Of a stretch of 64,000 nt of DNA, positions 41,363 through 50,379 are shown piece after piece. How positions within the stretch are numbered: the stretch's first letter is position 1; every line of letters begins with the position of its first letter. Source of the stretch: an uncultured Candidatus Actinomarina sp. (lineage in GTDB: Bacteria > Actinomycetota > Acidimicrobiia > Actinomarinales > Actinomarinaceae); contig CACJJR010000002.1 in NCBI GenBank assembly GCA_902593795.1, positions 124,001-188,000 on the forward strand. Reading direction: 5' to 3'. The translations under genes were made by a program, and so were the position numbers. The notes beneath the pieces are model-generated. The model worked only from the letters and a program-made list of their open reading frames with translations, was not told where the DNA came from and did no database searches.

Positions 41363-42841
41363 ATGAAATTTAAATTAATTCTATTATTAATATTTTTAAT
41401 CTCCTGCGGTTCTGACTCTACAACTGAAAATTTAAGTTCAGATAACTATCAAGATGAAGAGTATGAAGAGGAATCAGATGATGAAGAGGAATCAGATGAT
41501 GAAGAGGAATCAGATGATGAAGAGTATGAAGAGGAATCAGATGATGAAGAGTATGAAGAGGAATCAGATGATGAAGAGGAATCTCAAGACCAAGATAATG
41601 AAGGTGAATCACTGTATGACGAATATGGGGAATGGGATAAAGGCACAACATATTTTGACACCTCATCATCAACAAGTTCTGGGTGGTATATGGGTCAAGG
41701 AACAGACCGTGAAGAGCATGTCCATGAAGGAATGCAGACTTCAGATGGAGGATTTATAGCTATTGGTCATCATTGGGAGAAAGAGGAAGACCCAACTGGA
41801 TTTACAGATATGATCATATTGAAAACAGATTCCAATGGTAAAGAATTATGGCAGACAATTATTGGAACTGCTGACAAGTTCGATGTAGGTTACGCAGTAG
41901 ATGAATTATCCGATGGCTATGTTGCTAGTGGAGGTCTTCACAAAGATGGTTATCAAAAAAGTGCAATAGTCAAACTTGATATTAATGGAAACATAATATG
42001 GCAGAAAATATTTAATCATTCTGGTGTTGGCGGTATAAGAGGTATAGAAGTACTTTACAATGACGATATTGTTGTAACTGGCTACAAAGAAGGAGATGAA
42101 GAAGGATTTTTATTCATTTCTGATGGTTCACAAGGTTTTATAACAAAATTATCAACAACTGGAGAAGTAATTTGGGATAAAAACTTATCTGCTATGCAAG
42201 GTACAAAAGTTAAGAAAACATCTAAAGGTGGATTCGTGGTAGGTTCTGTTGAATGGGTTGATGCAGGTTTAAACGCAGCAATGCATTATCTAGACTCAAA
42301 CGGAAATACACTTTCAACAAAATTATTTGGTGGCAACAACAATAATGTTCAATTATTTGATATGGATATTACTGATAATGACTATGTTGTGTTTACAGGA
42401 CACACTACAGGATTTCAGACCGCTAATTGGGATTGCATTGTGATGCTTATTGATGATCAGGGCAATGAAGTTTGGAAAAATATTTTCGGAAATCCTAGAG
42501 GCTATGATCCAAAATTCATACTGGATGAGTGTTATGGAGTTAGAGAGACTCTCGATGGTGGTTTCGTAGTAACCGGTGGTACCGGTGACCATTCAGATTA
42601 TTTTGGATCTGGTCATCCAAATGGAACATCTGATGAATGGAAAGTTTTATTATCTGAGTTTGATAAAGATGGCAATATGACGTCAATAAATGTTTTTGGT
42701 GGCGGTCTTGATGTAGGTAATGATGCCGGAGAATTTATAGACGTAACATCCGATGGCGGATACATTGTTTTTTCTGACACAGACTCTAAAGGCTCTAAAG
42801 GTCCAAATAATTTTGGGTTTTTATATGTAAAGAATCCATAA
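41363..42841 (+). CDS. lipoprotein with acidic tandem repeat and beta-propeller-like domain
   Basis: A 492-residue protein with lipobox FLISCGSD. Residues about 30-75 are a near-pure Asp/Glu/Ser/Tyr repeat. The rest has repeated blocks of the type W-x(2)-I-[IF]-G...D-x-G-G-[FY]-[VI]-x-x-G (DGGFIAIGHHW, KGGFVVGSVEW, DGGFVVTGGTG, DGGYIVFSDTD), which suggests an extracellular beta-propeller. The acidic stalk would hold the domain away from the membrane or bind Ca. The binding partner is unknown. Confidence 0.75.
   Translation: MKFKLILLLIFLISCGSDSTTENLSSDNYQDEEYEEESDDEEESDDEEESDDEEYEEESDDEEYEEESDDEEESQDQDNEGESLYDEYGEWDKGTTYFDTSSSTSSGWYMGQGTDREEHVHEGMQTSDGGFIAIGHHWEKEEDPTGFTDMIILKTDSNGKELWQTIIGTADKFDVGYAVDELSDGYVASGGLHKDGYQKSAIVKLDINGNIIWQKIFNHSGVGGIRGIEVLYNDDIVVTGYKEGDEEGFLFISDGSQGFITKLSTTGEVIWDKNLSAMQGTKVKKTSKGGFVVGSVEWVDAGLNAAMHYLDSNGNTLSTKLFGGNNNNVQLFDMDITDNDYVVFTGHTTGFQTANWDCIVMLIDDQGNEVWKNIFGNPRGYDPKFILDECYGVRETLDGGFVVTGGTGDHSDYFGSGHPNGTSDEWKVLLSEFDKDGNMTSINVFGGGLDVGNDAGEFIDVTSDGGYIVFSDTDSKGSKGPNNFGFLYVKNP
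41453..41583 (+). repeat. in-frame tandem DNA repeat in the lipoprotein stalk
   Basis: Units of 15 nt (GATGAAGAGGAATCA) and 24 nt (with GATGAAGAGTAT inserted) alternate in frame and encode DEEES and DEEYEEES. Near identity at the DNA level suggests recent slippage, so copy number may vary between strains. Confidence 0.9.
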
Positions 42842-42875
42842 TATTTTTTGCAAAAAAGTTATAAAGATTCTTAAT

Positions 42876-42995
42876 TTAATTAATGAGTGTTAGTAAAAAA
42901 GTAAATGGAACAGAAATAAGAGCAAAAGAAATATAAATAAGAAACAACATTATGACCGACATAATTGTTCCTATAATAATTTTGTTTAAATTCAT
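42876..42995 (-). CDS. possible 39-residue membrane peptide
   Basis: A short ORF on the minus strand: a few polar residues, then about 30 hydrophobic residues. TAAAAT lies 7 nt before the ATG, but AT-rich DNA gives such ORFs easily. It has no coupling partner. The rest of 42842-43064 shows no other gene. Confidence 0.3.
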   Translation of the reverse strand: MNLNKIIIGTIMSVIMLFLIYISFALISVPFTFLLTLIN

Positions 42996-43064
42996 AAATG
43001 TTATTTTAAGATTTTTTACTATTTTTCATAAATTAATAAATTAATTAATTTATCTTATAATTAA

Positions 43065-43252
43065 ATGAAAAGGATGAATTCATTAAATACAAACCAATAG
43101 CGTGGATTGGAATACTAATTGTAGCTGCAATATCATGGCCAGTTATTAGACCAAATTTTACGAATACTCAAATATTTTTATCAGCTATTTTCTCATATGC
43201 TGGTGTTCGTCTTTTTATTTATGCATTAAAAAACAATAAACCTATGTTCTAA
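43065..43252 (+). pseudogene. two-pass membrane protein, copy 2, frameshifted at an A-run
   Basis: From 43082 the frame encodes a 56-residue relative of the protein at 39878-40045. It has no canonical start: the frame upstream meets a stop at 43058. The ATG at 43065 (TATAAT at 43056-43061) is in another frame and stops after 11 codons. Adding one A to the AAAA run at 43068-43071 would join them as MKKDEFIKYKPIAWIG. This is a sequencing error, a recent frameshift or transcriptional slippage. Confidence 0.55.
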
Positions 43253-43308
43253 TTTTCAGATAGATCACTGCACTTATAACGACGTTTTCAGCTGTTAAAA
43301 CTATCTAT

Positions 43309-43719
43309 ATGGATAAGATTTCAGAAAATATTGATTGGCAGATTGCATATTGGTACATACAAGGACTATCAACTACAGAGATAGGGAAGAAAGTCGGTAT
43401 GCATAGATCAACTATCTATAGAAGACTTCAGAAAAATTCAGTACAAGCAATAATTAACTCTTTTAGGAATGAAATGATGCAGAACTTATTTGCCGGTATG
43501 TTGGGATTAGGTAGGGAAATTATTTCTAACTATCATATAAAAGTTAAAAACAATAAAGTCTCTCCTTCAGAAATGAATGGTTTTTTAAGAGTTTTATTTC
43601 AAATGTCTCAAAAAGAAGTACCTATTGCGTTTGAAAATCCAACACTTATTGCATATATGAACAATATGAAAGATTTTGAAATCGAACCATTAAAAAAAAT
43701 AGAATTAGAAGAAGAATAA
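43309..43719 (+). CDS. helix-turn-helix protein
   Basis: A 136-residue protein. YIQGLSTTEIGKKVGMHRSTIYRRLQ (about 17-42) is a resolvase/terminase-small-subunit-type helix-turn-helix. The remainder is helical with no recognised motif, and the end is acidic. It could be a regulator or a relic of a phage small terminase. It is next to the frameshifted small gene. Confidence 0.68.
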   Translation: MDKISENIDWQIAYWYIQGLSTTEIGKKVGMHRSTIYRRLQKNSVQAIINSFRNEMMQNLFAGMLGLGREIISNYHIKVKNNKVSPSEMNGFLRVLFQMSQKEVPIAFENPTLIAYMNNMKDFEIEPLKKIELEEE

Positions 43720-43802
43720 TTTATATTATTTATTTATTTTATATCTCAATAACTGTATAGTTATTATGTCTTTTTAAAGACATGACGAAATTAAGGAGAA
43801 AT

Positions 43803-44000
43803 ATGCCGAAAGGCAAAGTGAAATGGTTTAACTCCACTAAAGGATACGGATTTATCGAAGCTGAAGAAGGCAACGATGACGTATTTGTACATATCTCAGC
43901 TGTTAAAAGTGCAGGTATGCAGGATCTTGATGAAGGTCAAGAAGTAGAGTACGACTTAGTAGAAAATAATGGAAAAACATCAGCTGAGAATCTTAAATAG
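43803..44000 (+). CDS. cold-shock protein
   Basis: A 65-residue single cold-shock domain, starting at the ATG at 43803 after AAGGAG (43793-43798). RNP1-like KGYGFIEAE and RNP2-like VFVHIS are present. It binds single-stranded RNA as a chaperone. An in-frame upstream ATG at 43782 is rejected since the ribosome site fits only the later one. A terminator follows. Confidence 0.96.
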   Translation: MPKGKVKWFNSTKGYGFIEAEEGNDDVFVHISAVKSAGMQDLDEGQEVEYDLVENNGKTSAENLK

Positions 44001-44023
44001 ATAAAGGTTAAAATTGTTTTACG

Positions 44024-44051
44024 ACCGGTAGCATGTCTACCGGTTTTTTTT
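44024..44051. terminator. terminator of the cold-shock gene
   Basis: ACCGGTAG (44024-44031) pairs with CTACCGGT (44037-44044) around CATGT, followed by eight T. The convergent permease gene ends at its edge. Confidence 0.93.
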
Positions 44052-44802
44052 ATCCTAAAAGAATTCTAAGTGATAAAAGAACTGATACAACAACAAGGAC
44101 TGGCCGAACAACTTTCTCTCCGTTTTTTATTGCAAATTTAGAGCCTGTATATGCACCAGCAATTTGAGCAACAGCCATAATTAATCCTAAATACCAAATT
44201 ACATATCCCTGTAATGCAAAAATAATAAACGCTGCAAAATTAGATGAAAAGTTAAGTAATTTTGTTATTGCTGTTGATTCCATAATATTTGCACCCTTAA
44301 TAACAATGAATGCTAAAACAAAGAATGAACCAGTACCTGGTCCAAAGAATCCGTCATAAAATCCAATTGCAAATACAACAAGATTAAAAATGATAAGTAG
44401 TTTTTCATTTTTCTTAACACCACTTGGTCCTTTATTTGTTATAAAAAATATTGCAGCTGCGATAAGTAATATTGGAATTACAGATTCAAGGGTATCATTC
44501 GATATTCTACTTACTAATAACGTGCCTACACTTGATCCAATAAATGATAATCCAAAATATAATGTTTTCTTTTTTTCTACAAGTAAACCATTCTTGTAAT
44601 AGTTAAATGTAGATGTGAAAGTTCCAAAGCAAGATTGAAATTTATTTGTAGCTAAAACATTAAGTGGGGAAATACCAACTAAAAGCATTGAAGGTGTTGT
44701 TAATAATCCGCCACCACCTGCTATAGAGTCAATTAATGAAGCAAAAAAAGCGACAACAAATAAAATAATATAAACTGTCGTCTCTTCATATAAATAATCC
44801 AT
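44050..44802 (-). CDS. TSUP (TauE/SafE/YfcA) family membrane permease
   Basis: A 250-residue protein with about eight membrane segments. The start DSIAGGGGLLTTPSMLLVGISPLNVLATNKFQS and the repeat FYDGFFGPGTGSFFVLAFI are the family's two signature regions. Members export sulfite, sulfonates or similar anions. The substrate cannot be assigned. Confidence 0.92.
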   Translation of the reverse strand: MDYLYEETTVYIILFVVAFFASLIDSIAGGGGLLTTPSMLLVGISPLNVLATNKFQSCFGTFTSTFNYYKNGLLVEKKKTLYFGLSFIGSSVGTLLVSRISNDTLESVIPILLIAAAIFFITNKGPSGVKKNEKLLIIFNLVVFAIGFYDGFFGPGTGSFFVLAFIVIKGANIMESTAITKLLNFSSNFAAFIIFALQGYVIWYLGLIMAVAQIAGAYTGSKFAIKNGEKVVRPVLVVVSVLLSLRILLG

Positions 44803-44856
44803 ATTTAGTCACCTTATTTTATCTCGATAATTTAATAACTTTATTAGATTACAAAT

Positions 44857-45117
44857 ATGTTAGAAGAAGCCGTTTCAAGATTAATTGAAGGAGCATTGTC
44901 TGGAATTGGTATAGGTTTTATGTTCTATCTCTATCCAGTTGTCAGACATACATTTTCTGAAAAATATCGTTATAAATTTAGGTTCGAAGAAGATGGGAAA
45001 TTGCGTTTTAGAAACGAAACTATAAAATATTTAAAAATTGGTTTCTTTTATGGTTTCACTTACGGTTTCATTATGGGAACTATTATTGGTCCATTTGGAT
45101 CTCAGAACGGAATATAA
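44857..45117 (+). CDS. small membrane protein
   Basis: An 86-residue protein with two Gly-rich hydrophobic segments (about 10-28 and 64-82) around a basic/acidic middle (KYRYKFRFEEDGKLRFRNE). TAGATT lies 6 nt before the ATG. Unknown function. Confidence 0.55.
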   Translation: MLEEAVSRLIEGALSGIGIGFMFYLYPVVRHTFSEKYRYKFRFEEDGKLRFRNETIKYLKIGFFYGFTYGFIMGTIIGPFGSQNGI

Positions 45118-45164
45118 ATACTTTTACATTACATAACTAATATTCAAAATATTAACATGAATGT

Positions 45165-46628
45165 ATGAAATATTTCGGATCAATAGATCAAGGAACTACA
45201 AGTACTAAATTTATTGTATTTAATGAAGTTGGAAAAGTTATTGCAAAACATCAACAAGAATTTAAACAGTATCTTCCTAATGAAGTATCTGTTGAGCATG
45301 ATCCTGAAGAAATATGGGCTTCTGTAGTTAACTGTATAGATCAAGTAAATAAAGAATTCTCAATAGAACAGTTAGACAGTATTGGAATAACAAATCAACG
45401 TGAAACCACGGTAGCTTGGAGAAAGTCTACAGGTAAAGTACTACACAATGCTTTAGTTTGGCAAGATACAAGAACACAAAATATTTGTGATGAATTAAAT
45501 AAAAATGATAAATTAAAGGTAGAGTTTTCTAAAACAGGCTTACCTATTGCGACATATTTTTCACTATCTAAGATTTTGTGGTTGTTAAGAAATGTTGATG
45601 AAGTACAACAAGCACGATTAGATAACGATTTATGTTTTGGAACCATTGATAGTTATCTTATCTATAAATTTACAGGCAATCACGTTACTGATGTTACAAA
45701 TGCAAGCAGAACCTTATTAATGAATTTAACTTCTTTAGATTGGTTAGATAATGTTATTGATTTATTAGATATACCCAAGAGTTCTTTACCAGAAATAAAG
45801 CCATCTCTATATTCATATGGCACTAATGAAGAAATACTTAAAAATATACCAATAACTGCAGTTCTAGGTGATCAGCAAGCATCTTTATTCGGGCATGATT
45901 GCATTACATCTGGCGATGTAAAAAACACATATGGTACTGGTTGTTTTGCCTTGACAAATACTGGTAATGAAATAATTCATTCTAACAATGGTTTACTTAG
46001 TACAGTTGCTTACCAAAAAGATGGAAGTGATCCACAATATGCGCTTGAAGGTTCAGTTCCTATAGCTGGTGCTGCTGTTCAGTGGCTGAGAGATAATTTA
46101 AATATTATTAATTCAAGTACTGAAGTCGAATCTCTAGCTATGAGTGAAAAAGATAATGGAGATGTATATTTTGTTCCTGCCTTTTCTGGATTGTTTTCTC
46201 CTCACTGGGATGAAACAGCAAGAGGTGTTCTTGTTGGTTTGTCCAGATTTTCAAACAAATCCCATATTGCAAGAGCAGTTTTGGAATCTGTAGCATTTCA
46301 ATCATATGAGTTGCTTGAATCAATGGAAAAAGATATTGGTATAACTTTTGATACTGTGAATGTTGATGGAGGAATGGTTGATAACAATTTACTAATGCAA
46401 TTCCAATCTGATATTTTTGATAAAAAAGTTTTATCTCAGGATACAAATGAAATTACCGCTTTAGGAGTTGGTGCTGCCAGTTTTATGTATTTTTATGACC
46501 TACCATTAAATATGAGTTCTTTTATTACACATTCTAAAACATGGAGTCCAAATATAGATAGAAACCTAAGAGAACATTATATTTCAAAATGGTATAAAGC
46601 AATTAGTAAAGCAAAACAGTGGACATAA
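45165..46628 (+). CDS. glpK: glycerol kinase
   Basis: A 487-residue FGGY-family kinase. The N-terminal SIDQGTTSTKFIVF, GITNQRETTVAW, LGDQQASLFGHDC, TYGTGCFALTNTG and NVDGGMVDNNLLMQFQSDI are the family motifs. It phosphorylates glycerol to glycerol-3-phosphate. TAACAT lies 6 nt before the ATG. The end overlaps the next gene by 10 nt, and this is the first gene of a long operon. Confidence 0.96.
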   Translation: MKYFGSIDQGTTSTKFIVFNEVGKVIAKHQQEFKQYLPNEVSVEHDPEEIWASVVNCIDQVNKEFSIEQLDSIGITNQRETTVAWRKSTGKVLHNALVWQDTRTQNICDELNKNDKLKVEFSKTGLPIATYFSLSKILWLLRNVDEVQQARLDNDLCFGTIDSYLIYKFTGNHVTDVTNASRTLLMNLTSLDWLDNVIDLLDIPKSSLPEIKPSLYSYGTNEEILKNIPITAVLGDQQASLFGHDCITSGDVKNTYGTGCFALTNTGNEIIHSNNGLLSTVAYQKDGSDPQYALEGSVPIAGAAVQWLRDNLNIINSSTEVESLAMSEKDNGDVYFVPAFSGLFSPHWDETARGVLVGLSRFSNKSHIARAVLESVAFQSYELLESMEKDIGITFDTVNVDGGMVDNNLLMQFQSDIFDKKVLSQDTNEITALGVGAASFMYFYDLPLNMSSFITHSKTWSPNIDRNLREHYISKWYKAISKAKQWT

Positions 46629-46990
46629 CTAGAGTATTAATTTACGTCTATATTATTTTCTTCTTTGGCGCAGGAATTAATCATTTTTTAAACCCACAAT
46701 TTTATGATGCAATTGTTCCTGATTTTTTACCCTATCCAAGATTTATTCATCAATTTACTGGTATTTTAGAGATTTTAATTCCACTTCTTTTTCTGACAAG
46801 ATTTAGAAAAGAGGCTGCCTTAGTAATGATTGTTTTTCTAGTTTTAATTTATGGTGCAAATCTATATGTATGGATTAATAATCTTCCATACGGGAACTCA
46901 TACTTTACTACTCAACAACATTTTTTTAGATTTTTACTACAGCTTCTTTATATTTATATAACTTATGTAATTTATATGTATGACAATTAA
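46619..46990 (+). CDS. DoxX-family membrane protein
   Basis: A 123-residue protein with four membrane segments. FFFGAGINHFLNPQFYDAIVPDFLP and ILEILIPLLFL match the DoxX family. Start GTG, 10 nt inside glpK; its end overlaps the GH1 gene by 11 nt, so all three are cotranslated. Confidence 0.82.
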   Translation: MDITRVLIYVYIIFFFGAGINHFLNPQFYDAIVPDFLPYPRFIHQFTGILEILIPLLFLTRFRKEAALVMIVFLVLIYGANLYVWINNLPYGNSYFTTQQHFFRFLLQLLYIYITYVIYMYDN

Positions 46991-48248
46991 AGAATTCCCA
47001 TCAAATTTTATATTTGGAACAGCATTAGCTTCTTATCAGGTAGAAGGTGGAATCTACAATAATGACTGGACTCATTGGGAAAACAAAGATGATTCCGTCT
47101 GCGCTGAGCCTTGTAACGAAGCCTGTAAACATTATGAGTATTACAAAGAGGATATAGATTTATTAGTTGAACTAGGTATTAAAGCTTTTAGATTTTCAAT
47201 TGAATGGAGCAGGGTAGAGCCAGAAGAAGGAAATTTTAACCAGCAAGCAATTGATCATTATGTAGCTAAAGCTTTATTACTTTTAAATAAGAACATAAAG
47301 CCAATAATTACTTTTCATCACTTTACGACACCAGAATGGCTTATGAGTGATGGTCTTTGGGCATCAGAGAAAGCAGCAAACTCTTTTGTTAATTATGTAG
47401 ACGTTATGATGTCGCACCTTCCTAAAGAAGTGAAACTGTACAATACAATTAATGAGCCCGGAATATTCTCTATGTTTGGATATTTATCAAAAAAGAAATT
47501 TCCACCTGGTATTCAAAACGAGAAAATATTTATAAAAGCTTCAAATAATATTATTTCAGCACATAAACAAGCAATGAGAAAAATTAAAGAACATAATCCA
47601 GAAGCTAAAGTTGCAATGACGCATGCTTTACATGAATGGGATGATAGTGACACAAGTGTTCAAAAAGAATATATAAAATACCACATGGAAGATAAGTTTC
47701 TATATGCATCTGATGAGGATGATTTTATTGCCTTGCAAACATATAGTATTAGAAGAACAAGCCCCAATATTTTTTATAGAGCCATTTCTTGGATTCAAAT
47801 AAAGATTCCTTTTCTCAGAAAATATGTTTATCCAAGGTTTCGAGATATATTCTCTGGAAGACATGAATATGAACCTGAAGGAATTAGAACTACAAAAATG
47901 GGTTACGAATATAGACCTCAGGCCATTCTCTATAATCTACATAGAATTCATAGCGTTTTTCCAGAAAAAGAAATATTTATTACAGAAAATGGAATAGCAA
48001 CAGATGATGACAATGAGCGTATTGAATTTGTTACAGATGTGCTTAGTGATGTTCATTCTTATATTTCCGAATATGGAAAAGTTATGGGTTACTTGTACTG
48101 GTCTGTACTTGATAATTTTGAGTGGGATTTGGGTTATAAGATGAATTTTGGTTTAGTAGAGATAGATAAAAAAGATTATTCTCGTAAACCTCACAAATCT
48201 GCCTATTGGTATGGCAATATTTCTAAAACAAATAATTTATCAAATTAG
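46980..48248 (+). CDS. glycoside hydrolase family 1 (beta-glucosidase-like)
   Basis: A 422-residue barrel enzyme. FPSNFIFGTALASYQVEGG is the N-terminal GH1 signature. The acid/base Glu is in TINEPG (near 158) and the nucleophile Glu in FITENGIA (near 335). WTHWENKD and YWSVLDNFEWDLGY complete the site. There is no signal peptide, so it acts on imported beta-glycosides. It may release a sugar or glycerol part that GlpK then uses, for example from glycosylglycerol; that link is inferred from the operon. Confidence 0.93.
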   Translation: MTIKEFPSNFIFGTALASYQVEGGIYNNDWTHWENKDDSVCAEPCNEACKHYEYYKEDIDLLVELGIKAFRFSIEWSRVEPEEGNFNQQAIDHYVAKALLLLNKNIKPIITFHHFTTPEWLMSDGLWASEKAANSFVNYVDVMMSHLPKEVKLYNTINEPGIFSMFGYLSKKKFPPGIQNEKIFIKASNNIISAHKQAMRKIKEHNPEAKVAMTHALHEWDDSDTSVQKEYIKYHMEDKFLYASDEDDFIALQTYSIRRTSPNIFYRAISWIQIKIPFLRKYVYPRFRDIFSGRHEYEPEGIRTTKMGYEYRPQAILYNLHRIHSVFPEKEIFITENGIATDDDNERIEFVTDVLSDVHSYISEYGKVMGYLYWSVLDNFEWDLGYKMNFGLVEIDKKDYSRKPHKSAYWYGNISKTNNLSN

Positions 48249-48271
48249 TTATTAAATCTTAAACTAAGGTT

Positions 48272-48982
48272 ATGTACATAATTGCAGGATCAACAGGAAC
48301 CTTAGGTTCGGCTATAGTAAATGAACTTTCTAAGGATAATGAATTATTTTTAATTGGTAGAGATGAAGATAAATTAAAAGAGCAATCTAACAAATATAAC
48401 TGTAACTATGAAGTTATCGACTTAACAAACACTACTGAACCAAGAGAATTTTCTAAAATAATTGATGGAGAGATAGAGATAAAAGGATTAGTAAATTGTA
48501 TTGGCTCAATTCTCATAAAGCCTCTTCATGGAACATCAATTGATGAATTTAATGATGTAATCACTACAAATCTTTTTTCTTCCTATTACTTATTAGCTAG
48601 CTTTGCTAGAAGAATGAAAAATGGATCAGCCATATTTTTTTCAAGTGTTGCTGGTTCAAAAGGTTTGTCTAATCATGAAGCTATCTCGGCTGCTAAATCT
48701 GGAATTGAGGGATTCTCTAGATCAGCAGCTGCTACTTATGCAAAAGACAATCTGCGAGTAAATGTAATTGCACCAAGCATAATGGATTCCAACATGTCTG
48801 AAAAGATACTCTCCACGGAAGCTGCAAGAGAAGTATCCAAAAACATGCATCCAATTTCGAAAATTGGTGATTCAGATGATATACTTCCTGTTATTAAATG
48901 GTTATTAAGCTCAGATGCAAAATGGGTTACAGGCCAAACTATACATGTTGATGGAGGCCTATCAACTGTAAAACCAAGATAG
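48272..48982 (+). CDS. short-chain dehydrogenase/reductase family protein without the catalytic Tyr
   Basis: A 236-residue Rossmann protein. The cofactor loop is AGSTGTLGSAI, LVNCIGS stands for the NNAG motif, and SSVAGSKGLSNHEAISAAKSG for the S...YxxxK block: Lys is kept but the Tyr position is Ile. Similar HEAIxAAK sequences occur in an SDR subfamily, so this may be normal for that branch. The cofactor and substrate are unknown. It precedes gcvH by 12 nt. Confidence 0.82.
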   Translation: MYIIAGSTGTLGSAIVNELSKDNELFLIGRDEDKLKEQSNKYNCNYEVIDLTNTTEPREFSKIIDGEIEIKGLVNCIGSILIKPLHGTSIDEFNDVITTNLFSSYYLLASFARRMKNGSAIFFSSVAGSKGLSNHEAISAAKSGIEGFSRSAAATYAKDNLRVNVIAPSIMDSNMSEKILSTEAAREVSKNMHPISKIGDSDDILPVIKWLLSSDAKWVTGQTIHVDGGLSTVKPR

Positions 48983-48994
48983 TAAGGGGGAGCA

Positions 48995-49357
48995 ATGTCA
49001 GAAACTAAATATCTTGAAACTCATGAATGGTACATAGTAAGTGGTGAAAGTTTTACTACAGGTATTTCTGATTATGCTCAAGGCGAACTAGGTGATATAG
49101 TATTTGTTACCTTGCCTGAGGTAGGACAGGAATTTAATAAAGGTGATGCAATTGTAGAAGTTGAAGCTACAAAAACAGTTGCAGAAGCCTATGCTCCAAT
49201 GAACTGCGTAATTACTGAAGTTAATTCAACTCTTGAAACAGAACCAGAGCTTATAAATAACGATCCAGTTGGTGAAGGTTGGATGGTTAAAGCTGAAATA
49301 AAAGAAATGGATGATTCAGGTATGTCTTACCAACAATATGAATTATTTATTTCTTAA
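48995..49357 (+). CDS. gcvH: glycine cleavage system H protein
   Basis: A 120-residue lipoyl carrier. HEWYIVSGESFTTGISDYAQGELGDIVFVTLP and VEVEATKTVAEAYAP (the lipoylated Lys in EATKTV) are the signatures. It shuttles the aminomethyl group between P, T and L proteins. AAGGGGGAG lies 5 nt before the ATG. Its stop overlaps gcvT by one base (TAATG). Confidence 0.95.
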   Translation: MSETKYLETHEWYIVSGESFTTGISDYAQGELGDIVFVTLPEVGQEFNKGDAIVEVEATKTVAEAYAPMNCVITEVNSTLETEPELINNDPVGEGWMVKAEIKEMDDSGMSYQQYELFIS

Positions 49358-50379
49358 TGTCTGAAATTAAAACTACTTCACTTTACGATTTTCATTTAAG
49401 TAAAAAAGCAAAAATGATTGATTTTGCGGGATGGTCTATGCCCTTCTCTTACGATGGGACTTTAAAAGAACATAACTACGTAAGAAATAATGCTGGGTAT
49501 TTTGATGTATCTCACATGGGAAGACTTCGTTTAAATTATTCTCAGATTGAAGATATAAATTATCTTATCTGCTCTGATCTTAAAAATATAAGTAATACAA
49601 AAGCATTGTATTCTATTTTTACTTCAGAATCTGGTACAGCTATTGATGACGTTATATTTTGGAAGTTTGAAGATGATTTAATACTTATCTGTAATGCAAG
49701 TAATACAAATAAAATAAAAACTCATTTAGATATTAATTCTATTGACTATGAAGATCTCACCTTAATAACAGACTTAATTGCTGTACAAGGTAAAAATGCA
49801 ATAGATATAGTTAGTGATATTATGTCAGTTCCTGATAAGTTTTCTACTGCTAAAGATGGTAAATATATATATGCAAGAACGGGCTACACAGGGGAAGATG
49901 GTGTCGAAGTCATGGTTGATAATAAAGAGACATTAAAATTTATTAATGACTTAGAATCCAGGGGAGTTCAACCATGTGGTTTAGGTTCTAGAGACACATT
50001 AAGACTGGAGGCTTCTTTACCACTATATGGATTTGAATTAACTGATGATATCACACCAGTAGAGGCAGGCCTTAAATGGACCATAACAAATAATGATGAT
50101 TATTTAGGCAAAGAATCGATAGATGAACAATTAAATTCAAAACAACATAAGCACCTAAAGAAATTTAATTTAAATGCTAAACAAATTGCCCGCACAGGAA
50201 CTATTTGTACTTCTGATGGTGTAGAAGGTGTAGTTACTTCAGGCAATATTTCACCTGTTTTAGGTTATCCAATAGGGTTTGTTTTATTTAAAAGTAATCC
50301 TCCTGACGATTTAGTAGAGTTTGATATTCGTGGTAATTTAATAGAGGGTAAGTTGTTATATAAGAGGTTTTTAAGTTAA
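49357..50379 (+). CDS. gcvT: glycine cleavage system T protein (aminomethyltransferase)
   Basis: A 340-residue enzyme that moves the methylene group to tetrahydrofolate. MIDFAGWSMPFSYDG, FDVSHMGRL, ARTGYTGEDGVEV and LRLEASLPLYGFEL are family motifs. One-base overlaps on both sides tie it to gcvH and gcvPA. Confidence 0.95.
   Translation: MSEIKTTSLYDFHLSKKAKMIDFAGWSMPFSYDGTLKEHNYVRNNAGYFDVSHMGRLRLNYSQIEDINYLICSDLKNISNTKALYSIFTSESGTAIDDVIFWKFEDDLILICNASNTNKIKTHLDINSIDYEDLTLITDLIAVQGKNAIDIVSDIMSVPDKFSTAKDGKYIYARTGYTGEDGVEVMVDNKETLKFINDLESRGVQPCGLGSRDTLRLEASLPLYGFELTDDITPVEAGLKWTITNNDDYLGKESIDEQLNSKQHKHLKKFNLNAKQIARTGTICTSDGVEGVVTSGNISPVLGYPIGFVLFKSNPPDDLVEFDIRGNLIEGKLLYKRFLS

Noticed and set aside
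41453-41583. Possible CRISPR-like array
   Set aside because: The units abut with no unique spacers and stay in frame within a coding region.
41418-41759. Long ORFs in other frames (both strands) over the acidic repeat, coding for His/Leu/Pro-rich or Met/Lys-rich repeats
   Set aside because: They are shadows of the in-frame repeat of the lipoprotein gene; no start signal and no family.
43782-43802. Upstream ATG of the cold-shock gene
   Set aside because: AAGGAG is spaced correctly only for the ATG at 43803, which gives the normal family start.
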